DNA of 11,235 bases from contig DAOTXK010000405.1 of assembly GCA_034435395.1 (NCBI GenBank), forward strand, positions 1 through 11,235. The letters run 5' to 3'. Of this stretch, positions 1 to 7,193 are shown in pieces (the stretch's first letter is position 1; each line of letters starts with the position of its first letter). Source of the DNA: DAOTXK01 sp034435395 (GTDB lineage Bacteria > Chloroflexota > Anaerolineae > Aggregatilineales > Ch27). Below the pieces are notes generated by a model. The model had not been told where the DNA came from. It made no database searches and saw nothing but the letters and a program-made list of their open reading frames with translations. Position numbers and translations under genes: made by a program.

Positions 1-375
1 GGCCAGCACCTCCGCCGGGACTACCAGCCCGAACTCCTCCGGCAACATGGGCGGGTGGGCCCCGGTGGCGATGATCAGGGTGATCGCCTCCGGGGGCAGC
101 CCCAACCCTTCCAGTCGCGCCAGCAGCGGGGGGAGCAGATACTCGTGCGGGACCGGGCGCGTCTTGTCATTGATGGCAATGGCCACCGATCGGGCATCGC
201 TGAAGTCAGACAGGGAGACGCCGCCCACTGGATGATCCAGCGCCGCCTGCACCACCTGCACCGGATCGGGCGCGGCGGGCGCGTCCACCGGCGCAACCAC
301 CTCCGCCTGCCTGGTTTCCGGCAGATAAAATGTAAGTGTTGTCTTGTTGTACGGGATGTGGAAGGCCTGAGCCAT
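1..375 (-). CDS. larA: LarA-family nickel-dependent lactate racemase (N-terminal part, cut by left edge)
   Basis: This is the first 125 codons of a gene that continues beyond position 1; family members are about 420 residues. I read it from the reverse complement starting at ATG 375. The segment INDKTRPVP (residues 68-76) and IIATGAHPP (residues 101-109) match the two N-terminal signatures of the LarA (DUF2088) family. By family knowledge, the Arg of TRPVP (R73) contacts the substrate carboxylate and the His of ATGAH (H107) is one of the two catalytic acid/base histidines; the second His and the Lys and His that hold the nickel-pincer cofactor lie outside the window. LarA interconverts D- and L-lactate, but many homologues racemise or epimerise other 2-hydroxy acids, so the substrate is open. 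The start is 15 nt after the methyltransferase stop, so the two are probably co-transcribed. A weak GGGAA lies upstream. No larB, larC or larE is visible here. Confidence 0.85.
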   Translation of the reverse strand, partial: MAQAFHIPYNKTTLTFYLPETRQAEVVAPVDAPAAPDPVQVVQAALDHPVGGVSLSDFSDARSVAIAINDKTRPVPHEYLLPPLLARLEGLGLPPEAITLIIATGAHPPMLPEEFGLVVPAEVLA

Positions 376-390
376 ATACGTTTTTCCCGG

Positions 391-1200
391 CTACTTGATG
401 CCTAACCGCACCCGGTAACTGAAATACCAGGGCCGGGGACTATCACCCAGAACCCGCTGCGCCACCTCGCGCAGCCGGGTAATGCCCAACTCACCTTCAC
501 TGATGCCGTGCTTAAGCGGGGTCGCCACGTGACCCTGGCTCAGCGCAAGCCCAACCAATCGCCCAGCGTCCCCCATCTCGACGCCGTGCAGCACGATCTC
601 ACGCACGTAGCGGAAGTAACCGCTGGCTTCCATGCGGACCAGATGCTCGCGCTTGGCCCAACGCTGGATATCCTGAGCCAGGCCGTATGCCCGGTTGACG
701 GTAGCCACCTGCTGCATACACACATTGTAAGCGGCCTCTACCTCCCAATGTATGACCGGAGGCCAGTCACAGTCTATGGCGGCAAAGACGCCCCCGACCC
801 GCAGGACACGGGCAACCTCTTGGAGCGTAGGCTCTGGCTCCATCCAATGCAGCGCCTGGGACACGATGATGATGTCGGCGCTGGCCTCCCGCAGACTGGT
901 GGCCGTACTGAAGCCGCGCCGATAATGGACATTGGGCGCGGTCGTGCGCGCCTCAGCCGCCCGCCGCATGTCATCATTCGGCTCGATGCCGATCACCTGC
1001 TGCGCGCAGTTGGCCCAGATACGGGTGGAGAGACCGGTTCCACAGCCCAGGTCCACCACCAGGGATGGGGTCTCGGTTTGCGCCAACTGGGTAAGCACAT
1101 CCACAAAAACCGCTGGAGGGGCCGGACGGTATCTGTCATAAGTCTCGGCAAGCCCGCTGAAGCGCTCGACGTTGGCGGTGATGAAGTCGTTGGCTGTCAT
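391..1200 (-). CDS. Class I SAM-dependent methyltransferase
   Basis: A 269-residue soluble protein with a Rossmann-type methyltransferase fold of the Methyltransf_11/UbiE-like kind. Motif I is VVDLGCGTGLSTR (residues 48-60), which binds S-adenosylmethionine. The acidic residue after strand 2 is E73 in GIEPNDDMRRAAE. The segment DIIIVSQALHWM (109-120) corresponds to motif IV and is typical of small-molecule methyltransferases, and RVLRVGGVFA (131-140) is the following conserved strand. The C-terminal 120 residues carry no motif I recognise and probably form the substrate cap. The substrate cannot be told from sequence. The ATG at 1200 is supported by AGGGG (1211-1215 on the plus strand as CCCCT) with a 10-nt spacer. 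It lies 140 bp downstream of the GH57 gene on the same strand and 15 nt upstream of the LarA-like gene. Confidence 0.9.
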   Translation of the reverse strand: MTANDFITANVERFSGLAETYDRYRPAPPAVFVDVLTQLAQTETPSLVVDLGCGTGLSTRIWANCAQQVIGIEPNDDMRRAAEARTTAPNVHYRRGFSTATSLREASADIIIVSQALHWMEPEPTLQEVARVLRVGGVFAAIDCDWPPVIHWEVEAAYNVCMQQVATVNRAYGLAQDIQRWAKREHLVRMEASGYFRYVREIVLHGVEMGDAGRLVGLALSQGHVATPLKHGISEGELGITRLREVAQRVLGDSPRPWYFSYRVRLGIK

Positions 1201-1286
1201 AGTCAGTTATCCCCTGCGCTGTCATTTGTCACGTTTCAGGCCTGCTCAGCTAGGTGCCCATATAACGCCACAGCGGACGACAGACA

Positions 1287-1311
1287 GGGCGGCTCAAACG
1301 AGAAACCGCCC
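1287..1311 (-). terminator. Possible hairpin terminator after the GH57 gene
   Basis: GGGCGG (1287-1292) and CCGCCC (1306-1311) form a 6-bp GC stem. Inside it, on the minus-strand transcript, CTC can pair with GAG beyond a 3-nt bulge, leaving a 4-nt loop. It begins about 30 nt after the GH57 stop codon, where a terminator would be expected. There is no U-tract, so it may be only a 3' stabilising hairpin or may not terminate. Confidence 0.35.
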
Positions 1312-1340
1312 GGCGAATGTTGGTCCGATGAGTCGGAAAG

Positions 1341-4300
1341 TCACTCCGGCGTGATCACCGGCACCTGCCCGAAGTCGTCCGGCCCCAACGTCCCGACGCT
1401 GGCCTGCGATGGCAGGTAGTCGGCGAGCATGGCTTCCTGCACGCCGGCCTCCGGGTATATCACGTCCAGGATGCGGGTGTGATTGGTGTCCTCCGGCCCG
1501 CCGCCGACTCGCCACTGCTCGGCGACAGGCAGCACGTCGCGGATGCGCCACACCCCCGCCGCCGGATAACCTTCCTGCGAGGCCACCACCACCGCGTATG
1601 ACCAGGTCGCCGGGTCGCCGGGGATGGCACGCCGGGAGACGCGAACCGTGATGCGCCGCTGGGCCGGGTTGGTGCTGATCTCAAGCCTGCCGTCCATCTG
1701 GACCGGCCCCTCGTCGCCGGGCTGGTAGATGCCGGGCGTCCAGCCCTCGGCCCAGATGGCGTAGTCCCAGGCGTAGGCTTCCGGCAGGGCGGCATTACGC
1801 CCCGGCAGCAGCAATCGCGCCCCGTTCCCTGGCCCATCCACATCGAGGTAGATATCCACCGTGTGGATGCCCATGCCGTTCGGCGCGCCCCAGTCGTTCT
1901 CCACTGCGCCCCGGAAGCTCAACCGGAAGATCACGTCTTCCTCATCGTAGCCCACGACCAGCCGGGTGGCGTCGTAGGCGCCGCCCCGGAACACGGGGTC
2001 GCGCGGATAGACGTAGGTCCCCGGCCCGTGATCGTCGCCCGTCGGGTCTTCCACCTCGACCACCACATTCGGGACCGCCTCGTCCGGCAGCGCCAGCAAC
2101 GCCGGCCCGTGGGGTGGATAGAGCGTCACCCCATCGCCCTGGATCACGGCCAGCCGCACGTTGAAGCGCGCGCCGGGCTGGAACTGGCCGGACAAATGAT
2201 CGAGCGGCACGGCCACTTCCAGCGCCCTATCACCGGCGGCCATCGCCCCGGCGGGCAGGCTGACCGGCCCTGCGCTGCCGTCCACGCCCCAACTGCCCTG
2301 TGGGGTGGACGTGTAGATCGTGCTGGATAGCGCCTCGCCTTCGCCCAAAGTCACCTCGACCGCCCGCTTGGCCCCGAAACCGAGCCGCGTTTCCATGCCG
2401 CGCACAAACGCCGCCGGTCGCCAGTCCCTGTCCGGGACAGTGAAGTAAAAACTAAATTTCGCGCCCGCCAGGTCGGCGAAGTCCCCCGCGGCGTCCAGCC
2501 GCAGGTACAGCGCCGCGTCATCCATCCCGGCATAGAGCGCCGTCAGCGGGCCGGCGTCCAGGTCATAACGCGCCGCGCTGGCCCACTCATCCGTCCCGAC
2601 GACGCCGTCGATGACCGGCGTGAACGGCCCGGCGAAGGGCTGGTCCGGCTGCTGCGCCAGCTGTGGGATCACCGGCACGTCGACGAAACCCGGCGCTTCC
2701 TGTCCGATGGCCGTGTAAATCTGCCGCAGGTAGCCCCGGAACTGCTGATCAAACGATTCATCCGAGCCGGAATTCTGGTCAGCCCCATACCACCAGAACC
2801 AGTCCGACCCCTCGGCGATGTACATCAGGTCCAGCGCCTGCTGAAGCGCCGTTTCGTCAAGCTGCCGGGACGCTTCCTGGAGCGCCTGGCGGGTCTGCAA
2901 CAGGTATTCCCAGGCCTGATTCTCCTCGTCCTCGCCGATCCAGGTGCTGAAGTCGGCGCTGATCCAGGAGCCGGGCCACAGATTTTCAAGCGGGCGCGGC
3001 TCGCCGGTCATCGCCAGGAACTCGCTCGGCGTGACGGTGCGCAGGTTCTCGGCTTCTGAGAGGCGGCGATAGATGCCGTGCAGGAACGCCTTGCCGTCAT
3101 TCGGGTAATACTCCCAGGCATTTTCGCCGTCCAGCAGCACCGTGACCAGATGCGGCCCTGCCGCGCTTTCCTCGGCCAGCCGCGCCTGGATGGCGTCCAG
3201 CCGCCGGACGAAGTCCTCGGCAGCGGCGTCGCCGTCCAGGCCGGAATACTGGAAGCCCACCATGTCCGAGATCAGGCGATCGCGGAAGAGGACGGCGACC
3301 TGGCCGCCGCGCCCGCCGGTGACCGTGTAGGGCCGGTACAGCGCGTCGGCCTGCTGGACCACATCGTCGCTGTCCCGCGTGAAGCTCTGCACGTCCGGCA
3401 GGCTGTGCGCCAGCACGCCCTCGTCCGTGGCGATCCACTGGATGCCCGCATTGGCGACCATCTGGATGATCTGCGGAGAAACGGAACCTTCGGCGGGCCA
3501 CATCCCGCGCGGCGGCAGGCCGAAGTGCTCCTCGTACAGCGCCACACCTAACTGCACCTGGGCCACGGCATCCTGCCCGAAGGTGAAACGGGACGGCAGT
3601 TCGGCCTCCGGCATGGCCACCGCGGCCACGCTGCTATCGACCAGCAGCGGCAGGATCGGGTGGGCGAACGGCGTCATGGTCACCTCGATCTGCCCGGCTT
3701 CCTGCATCCGCGCGTGGAAGGGTATCACCTCCTGCACGAGGCGCAGATGTTCCGCGAACAGCACGTCCTTGTCCGCCTCGTCAAAACCTTCGCCCTTGGC
3801 GACCAGACCCGCCAGCGGCTCCTCGGCCAGCCAGTCGGGATCGGTCCAGCCGAGGTTAAACAGCACCTGCAGGTCACGGAAGTCCCCGGCAGACCAGCTT
3901 TCCAGCGCGCCGTTGATGCCCAGCGCCGTCCGGGAATCGGCCAGCGCCTGGTAACGCGGGAAACGGGCGATGATGCGCGGATTGATGTCGAAGAACCGTT
4001 CCAGGATGAAGCGCTTTTCGTCAGCGGCCAGTTCATCCGCCGGGATTTCGGCCATCGCCCAGTAGAGGTCCTTCGCCCCGGCGGCGATGTCGTCCAACTG
4101 CCGGATCAGGCTGGGCGTGAGGTTAAACGTGGCGTGAATGGCAGGATAGTCCTCCAGGATGGCGACCATGTCCAGGTAGTCTTTGGCGGCATGAACGCGC
4201 ACCCAGGGCCGCACGTACAGCCCGGTCTCCGGGTCCTTGAAGTACACCGGCTGGTGCTGATGCCAGATGATGGCCACGTACAGGGTGTCCTCCGCTGCCT

Positions 4301-4421
4301 GGTTCAGGCGCTCGCCCGTCACGGATGGCCGCGCGGATGACGCCGCCGGAACGCCAGTCAGCAGCGCGCTGAGCGCGAGCAGAGTCAGGACCGGATAACA
4401 CCACAGCAACCTGCGTCTCAT
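1341..4421 (-). CDS. Secreted GH57 glycoside hydrolase, amylopullulanase-like, with C-terminal binding modules
   Basis: A 1026-residue exported enzyme, probably hydrolysing alpha-1,4 and/or alpha-1,6 bonds in starch-like glucans. Residues 1-30 are a signal peptide (RRR, a hydrophobic core, then ASSA as a likely cleavage site). The GH57 hallmark WHQHQPVYF is at 53-61. MTPFAHPILPLL (249-260) is a second conserved block. GMWPAEGSVSP (306-316) carries the likely nucleophile E311. LFRDRLISDMVGFQYS (378-393) probably holds the acid/base Asp (D386 by position, inferred). LLDGENAWEYYPNDG (429-443) is the last GH57 block. A helical region follows. The stretch from about 598 to 780 begins with VIDGVVGTDEW and looks like a DOMON/CBM9-type beta-sandwich; 786 to about 995 (DPTGDDHGPGTYVYPRDPVF) resembles the glucodextranase C-terminal module. 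No SLH or membrane anchor is visible. The ATG is preceded by AGGGAG (4431-4436) with a 9-nt spacer. Exact product specificity cannot be set from sequence. Confidence 0.9.
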   Translation of the reverse strand: MRRRLLWCYPVLTLLALSALLTGVPAASSARPSVTGERLNQAAEDTLYVAIIWHQHQPVYFKDPETGLYVRPWVRVHAAKDYLDMVAILEDYPAIHATFNLTPSLIRQLDDIAAGAKDLYWAMAEIPADELAADEKRFILERFFDINPRIIARFPRYQALADSRTALGINGALESWSAGDFRDLQVLFNLGWTDPDWLAEEPLAGLVAKGEGFDEADKDVLFAEHLRLVQEVIPFHARMQEAGQIEVTMTPFAHPILPLLVDSSVAAVAMPEAELPSRFTFGQDAVAQVQLGVALYEEHFGLPPRGMWPAEGSVSPQIIQMVANAGIQWIATDEGVLAHSLPDVQSFTRDSDDVVQQADALYRPYTVTGGRGGQVAVLFRDRLISDMVGFQYSGLDGDAAAEDFVRRLDAIQARLAEESAAGPHLVTVLLDGENAWEYYPNDGKAFLHGIYRRLSEAENLRTVTPSEFLAMTGEPRPLENLWPGSWISADFSTWIGEDEENQAWEYLLQTRQALQEASRQLDETALQQALDLMYIAEGSDWFWWYGADQNSGSDESFDQQFRGYLRQIYTAIGQEAPGFVDVPVIPQLAQQPDQPFAGPFTPVIDGVVGTDEWASAARYDLDAGPLTALYAGMDDAALYLRLDAAGDFADLAGAKFSFYFTVPDRDWRPAAFVRGMETRLGFGAKRAVEVTLGEGEALSSTIYTSTPQGSWGVDGSAGPVSLPAGAMAAGDRALEVAVPLDHLSGQFQPGARFNVRLAVIQGDGVTLYPPHGPALLALPDEAVPNVVVEVEDPTGDDHGPGTYVYPRDPVFRGGAYDATRLVVGYDEEDVIFRLSFRGAVENDWGAPNGMGIHTVDIYLDVDGPGNGARLLLPGRNAALPEAYAWDYAIWAEGWTPGIYQPGDEGPVQMDGRLEISTNPAQRRITVRVSRRAIPGDPATWSYAVVVASQEGYPAAGVWRIRDVLPVAEQWRVGGGPEDTNHTRILDVIYPEAGVQEAMLADYLPSQASVGTLGPDDFGQVPVITPE

Positions 4422-4513
4422 GAGTTTTTTCTCCCTAAAGAACAGGACCTGTCTTTGACCGATAGCCGATACAACCCGCTAATATTCGCGCGATGATCCT
4501 AACACATCCGGGC

Positions 4514-4548
4514 AGGCGCTCACAACCATTGTCCGGCGGTGAGCGCCT
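4514..4548. repeat. Perfect 10-bp inverted repeat with 15-nt spacer
   Basis: AGGCGCTCAC (4514-4523) is exactly complementary to GTGAGCGCCT (4539-4548), with 15 nt between. It lies between the two divergent genes and ends 21 bp upstream of the plus-strand -35 box, so it cannot be the terminator of either flanking gene. An operator or activator site serving one or both promoters is the simplest reading; a 5' leader hairpin for the GH57 transcript is possible if that promoter lies farther upstream. Confidence 0.6.
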
Positions 4549-4569
4549 TCTTGGGAGAGGGGGGAACGA

Positions 4570-4598
4570 TTGCCAACAGTCCGACCCCCGTCTACACT
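4570..4598 (+). promoter_or_regulatory. Sigma70-type promoter for the DUF299-xylB transcript
   Basis: TTGCCA (4570-4575, five of six consensus bases) and TACACT (4593-4598, four of six, including the key T-A and last T) are separated by exactly 17 bp. Transcription would start near 4605, giving a leader of about 55 nt that carries GAAGGG (4647-4652) 8 nt before the DUF299 start codon. Prediction by eye only. Confidence 0.55.
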
Positions 4599-4660
4599 TG
4601 GTCATATCCCCGCCAACTCGCAGCCATCCCCGTCAAGACAAGAACTGAAGGGCAGAGGGA

Positions 4661-5482
4661 ATGAGCGCGCCACCGATTTATATCATTTCCGGGGGCAGGG
4701 GAGCCAGCGGCGAACAGGTCGTCCGCACGGCCCTGGCCCAGTTCCAGGACGCCAGCGTGCCGGTCACGATCGTGCCTCATATCTATGAGGTCGCCCAGTT
4801 GACAGATGCGGTTGTCCAGGCCGCCACAACCGGGGGAATCATCGTGCACACGCTGGTCGACGCCGAGTTGCGCCAAGCCCTGATCCGGCTGGCACGGCAG
4901 CACAACGTCGAAGCCATCGACCTGATGGGACATTTGCTCTCCCGATTGAGCGCCATATTGGGACAGACGCCGCTCGGCCAGCCGGGGTTATACCGCCAGC
5001 TCCGCGAAGCCTACTTCGAGCGGGTGGAGGCCATCGAATTCGCCGTGGCCCACGACGACGGGCGCAACCCCCACGAGCTGCATCTGGCGGAGATCGTGCT
5101 GGTTGGCGTCTCCCGCACCGGCAAGACGCCGCTCAGCATGTACCTGTCGGTGCAGGGCTGGAAGGTGGCCAATGTGCCCCTGATCAGCAGCATAGAGCCG
5201 CCGAACGAACTGTTCCAGATCGATCCGGGGCGCGTGGTGGGACTGACCATCGAGCCGGGGCAGCTGGTGGCCCACCGCCGCTGGCGGCAGCGCCATCTGG
5301 GCATACAACAGGACATGGCTTACGCCACGCCGACCGACATCGCCGAGGAAGTCGCCGCCGCGCGCGCCGTGTGCCAGCGGGGCGGGTTCGCCATGCTCAA
5401 CGTGACCGACCGACCCATCGAAGAAAGCGCCCAGGAAGTCATTGCATTAATCACCCGGCGATCTCAAAATAGGATTGACTGA
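4661..5482 (+). CDS. DUF299-family pyruvate, water dikinase / pyruvate phosphate dikinase regulatory protein (bifunctional kinase/pyrophosphorylase)
   Basis: 273 residues, the usual length of the PpsR/PDRP family. These proteins switch PEP synthase or pyruvate phosphate dikinase off by ADP-dependent phosphorylation of a threonine and on again by phosphate-dependent dephosphorylation. The family P-loop is GVSRTGKTPLS (149-159), preceded by HLAEIVLVG and followed by KVANVPL (168-174), all diagnostic. NVTDRPIEESAQEV (247-260) matches the conserved C-terminal block. The N-terminal block, ISGGRGASGEQ (9-19), differs from the SDS-GETAE-like form common in the family. Whether the partner is PEP synthase or PPDK cannot be told, since neither gene is in the window. 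The start is supported by GAAGGG (4647-4652) with an 8-nt spacer. xylB follows 33 nt downstream, probably in the same transcript. Confidence 0.9.
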   Translation: MSAPPIYIISGGRGASGEQVVRTALAQFQDASVPVTIVPHIYEVAQLTDAVVQAATTGGIIVHTLVDAELRQALIRLARQHNVEAIDLMGHLLSRLSAILGQTPLGQPGLYRQLREAYFERVEAIEFAVAHDDGRNPHELHLAEIVLVGVSRTGKTPLSMYLSVQGWKVANVPLISSIEPPNELFQIDPGRVVGLTIEPGQLVAHRRWRQRHLGIQQDMAYATPTDIAEEVAAARAVCQRGGFAMLNVTDRPIEESAQEVIALITRRSQNRID

Positions 5483-5515
5483 CCCGATCCTTCGTGTACC
5501 GAGCGGGAGAATAAG

Positions 5516-7009
5516 ATGCCATATTTGTTAGGACTTGATATCAGCACCACTGGCGCTAAGGCCCTGCTCATCAACGACAGGGGGGCCGTTGTTGCCAGCC
5601 ACACCACGCCGCAGCCCATCAGCACGCCCAAACCGCTGTGGAGCGAGCAGAACCCCGCCGACTGGTGGGCGGGCATCGTGGCCTCCATCCGCGCCGTGCT
5701 GGCGGAGACGGACGCCGCCGATTCCATCGCCGCCATCGGCCTGACCGGGCAGATGCACGGCCTGGTCTGCCTGGACGCCCAGGGGGAAGTGCTCCGCCCG
5801 GCCATCCTGTGGAACGACCAGCGCACCCAGGCCGAATGCGACTGGATCATGCAGACCGTGGGGGCAGAACGTTTCATCCGGCTCACCGGCAACAAGGCGC
5901 TGACCGGTTTCACCGCGCCCAAGATTATCTGGGTGCGCAACCACGAGCCGGAGGTCTACGCCAGGATCGCCCATATCCTGCTGCCCAAGGACTACATCCG
6001 CTTCAAGCTGACCGGCGATTACCACACCGATATGGCGGGCGCGGCGGGCACCATCCTGCTGGACGTGGCCCGTCGCCAGTGGTCGACGGAGGTGCTCAAC
6101 GCGCTGGACATCCCCCTGGCGTGGATGCCCAAGACGCACGAAGGCCCTGAGATCACCGGCGTCGTCAGCGCCGCTGGCGCAGAAGCCACCGGCCTCAAAG
6201 CAGGCACGCCTGTCGTCGGCGGTGGCGGCGACCAGGCCGCCCAGGCCACCGGCGTCGGCGCGGTGAAGCCGGGCATTGTGGCCCTGACGGTGGGCACTTC
6301 CGGCGTGGTCTTCGCGCCGCTGGGCAGCTACGCCTACGAGCCGGAGGGGCGGCTGCACGCCTTCTGCCACGCCGTGCCGGGGCAGTGGCACTTTATGGGC
6401 GTGATGCTCTCGGCGGCGGGCAGCCTGCAATGGTACCGCGACACGCTCGCGCCGGACCTGAGCTTCGATGCCCTGACCGGCGAGGCCGAGTCCGTGCCGC
6501 CCGGCAGCGACGGCCTGTTATTCCTCCCCTACCTGACCGGGGAGCGCACGCCCCACCCCGATCCGCTGGCGCGAGGGGCGTTCATCGGCCTGACCACGCG
6601 CCACACGCGCGGCCACCTGACCCGCGCCGTCCTGGAAGGCGTGGCTTTCGGCCTGCGAGACAGCTTCGAACTGATCAAACAGAGCGAGGCCGGGCGGCGG
6701 ATCGACCAGGTGCGGGTGAGCGGCGGCGGCGCTCGCAGCCGGTTGTGGCGGCAGATCATGGCCGACGTGTTAAACGCGCCGCTGGTCACCGTGGAGGCAC
6801 CCGAAGGGGCGGCTTACGGGGCGGCCCTGCTGGCGGGCGTCGGCGCGGGCATCTGGCCGGATGTCCTGACGGCGACCGAGTCCATTCCGCTCGGCGAACC
6901 CGCTGAGCCCGGTCCCCATGTCAGCGTCTACGATAAGGTTTACGCCGTTTACCAGTCGCTGTATCCCACCTTGCAGCCCACTTTTCCCAGGTTGGGCGAA
7001 CTGCCCTGA
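5516..7009 (+). CDS. xylB: Xylulokinase
   Basis: 497 residues, full length for the FGGY carbohydrate kinase family. It phosphorylates D-xylulose with ATP to D-xylulose 5-phosphate, which enters the pentose phosphate pathway. LGLDISTTGAKALL (5-18) is the N-terminal phosphate-binding block with D8. IGLTGQMHGLV (74-84), with the Met-His pair, and RPAILWNDQRT (94-104) are diagnostic of xylulokinases rather than glycerol or gluconate kinases. GGGGDQAAQATG (235-246) carries the likely catalytic base D239. LTVGTSGVV (258-266) and VSGGGARSRLW (401-411) are the ATP-binding blocks of the C-terminal half. The ATG is preceded by GGGAG (5505-5509) with a 6-nt spacer. No xylose isomerase or sugar transporter is present, so the gene is apart from a classical xyl operon. 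A related sugar substrate cannot be fully excluded. Confidence 0.94.
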   Translation: MPYLLGLDISTTGAKALLINDRGAVVASHTTPQPISTPKPLWSEQNPADWWAGIVASIRAVLAETDAADSIAAIGLTGQMHGLVCLDAQGEVLRPAILWNDQRTQAECDWIMQTVGAERFIRLTGNKALTGFTAPKIIWVRNHEPEVYARIAHILLPKDYIRFKLTGDYHTDMAGAAGTILLDVARRQWSTEVLNALDIPLAWMPKTHEGPEITGVVSAAGAEATGLKAGTPVVGGGGDQAAQATGVGAVKPGIVALTVGTSGVVFAPLGSYAYEPEGRLHAFCHAVPGQWHFMGVMLSAAGSLQWYRDTLAPDLSFDALTGEAESVPPGSDGLLFLPYLTGERTPHPDPLARGAFIGLTTRHTRGHLTRAVLEGVAFGLRDSFELIKQSEAGRRIDQVRVSGGGARSRLWRQIMADVLNAPLVTVEAPEGAAYGAALLAGVGAGIWPDVLTATESIPLGEPAEPGPHVSVYDKVYAVYQSLYPTLQPTFPRLGELP

Positions 7010-7030
7010 ACCGGCTGGTCTGACGCCGTT

Positions 7031-7065
7031 GGCAGGGGCAGGGGGCGCTCCCTGCCCCTCCTGCC
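7031..7065 (+). terminator. GC-rich hairpin after xylB, probable terminator
   Basis: GGGGCAGGG (7035-7043) pairs perfectly with CCCTGCCCC (7050-7058) around a 6-nt loop, and GGCA (7031-7034) can pair with TGCC (7062-7065) beyond a 3-nt bulge. It starts 22 nt after the xylB stop. The stem is very stable but there is no T-run after it, so it is not a classical intrinsic terminator. Confidence 0.5.
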
Positions 7066-7098
7066 GCCCCCCCGCACAACCCTCGACCCGTTCTTGCG

Positions 7099-7131
7099 TA
7101 TAAGTAAGTGAAAGGCGCAGGCACCTGCGCC
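7099..7131 (+). promoter_or_regulatory. Possible -10 element and adjoining 18-bp palindrome upstream of the small membrane protein gene
   Basis: TATAAG (7099-7104) resembles a -10 box; no good -35 box is seen 16-18 bp upstream. Ten bases later GGCGCAGG (7114-7121) and CCTGCGCC (7124-7131) form perfect 8-bp arms around a 2-nt centre. If TATAAG is used, transcription starts near 7111 and the palindrome covers roughly +4 to +21, the usual place for a repressor operator. With only two bases at the centre it suits a dimeric DNA-binding protein better than an RNA hairpin. Confidence 0.4.
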
Positions 7132-7181
7132 GGATGGGATCACAAACAGACATCGGCTCGTCATCTCTGCCGAGGATATGC

Positions 7182-7186
7182 GAGGG
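7182..7186 (+). promoter_or_regulatory. Ribosome binding site fixing the start of the small membrane protein gene
   Basis: GAGGG lies 7 nt before ATG 7194. The same frame is open back to an ATG at 7134, but that extension would overlap the leader and has no such site. Confidence 0.6.
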
Positions 7187-7193
7187 TAACGCC

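Larger units (their letters stand above)
4422..4660. promoter_or_regulatory. Divergent intergenic control region between the GH57 gene and the DUF299 gene
   Basis: This 239-bp non-coding stretch separates two outward-facing genes, so it must hold both their promoters. Towards the plus strand I see a good promoter (4570-4598). Towards the GH57 gene I found no convincing -35/-10 pair. It also contains a perfect 10-bp inverted repeat (4514-4523/4539-4548) and a short odd-centred palindrome, ACAGG-A-CCTGT (4442-4452), in the GH57 leader just upstream of its ribosome binding site. Confidence 0.6.

Noticed and set aside
508..1419. A 303-codon plus-strand open frame across the methyltransferase gene and into the GH57 3' end
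   Set aside because: It is antisense to two clear genes, has no recognisable motif, and such long shadow frames are expected in GC-rich DNA.
3660..4340. A 226-codon plus-strand open frame opposite the GH57 signal and catalytic region
   Set aside because: The opposite strand carries the GH57 motifs in order; this frame shows none of its own and no ribosome binding site.
4442..4452. Short palindrome ACAGG-A-CCTGT in the GH57 leader
   Set aside because: Five-base arms are too short to claim a site; noted only within the intergenic description.
5528..6430. A 300-codon minus-strand open frame inside xylB
   Set aside because: It lies wholly antisense to a strongly supported xylulokinase and its translation is rich in Arg, Gly, His and Ala, as shadow frames are.
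7134..7193. Twenty-residue N-terminal extension of the small membrane protein
   Set aside because: ATG 7194 has a well-placed GAGGG, and the extension is polar with no family resemblance and would start right beside the palindrome.
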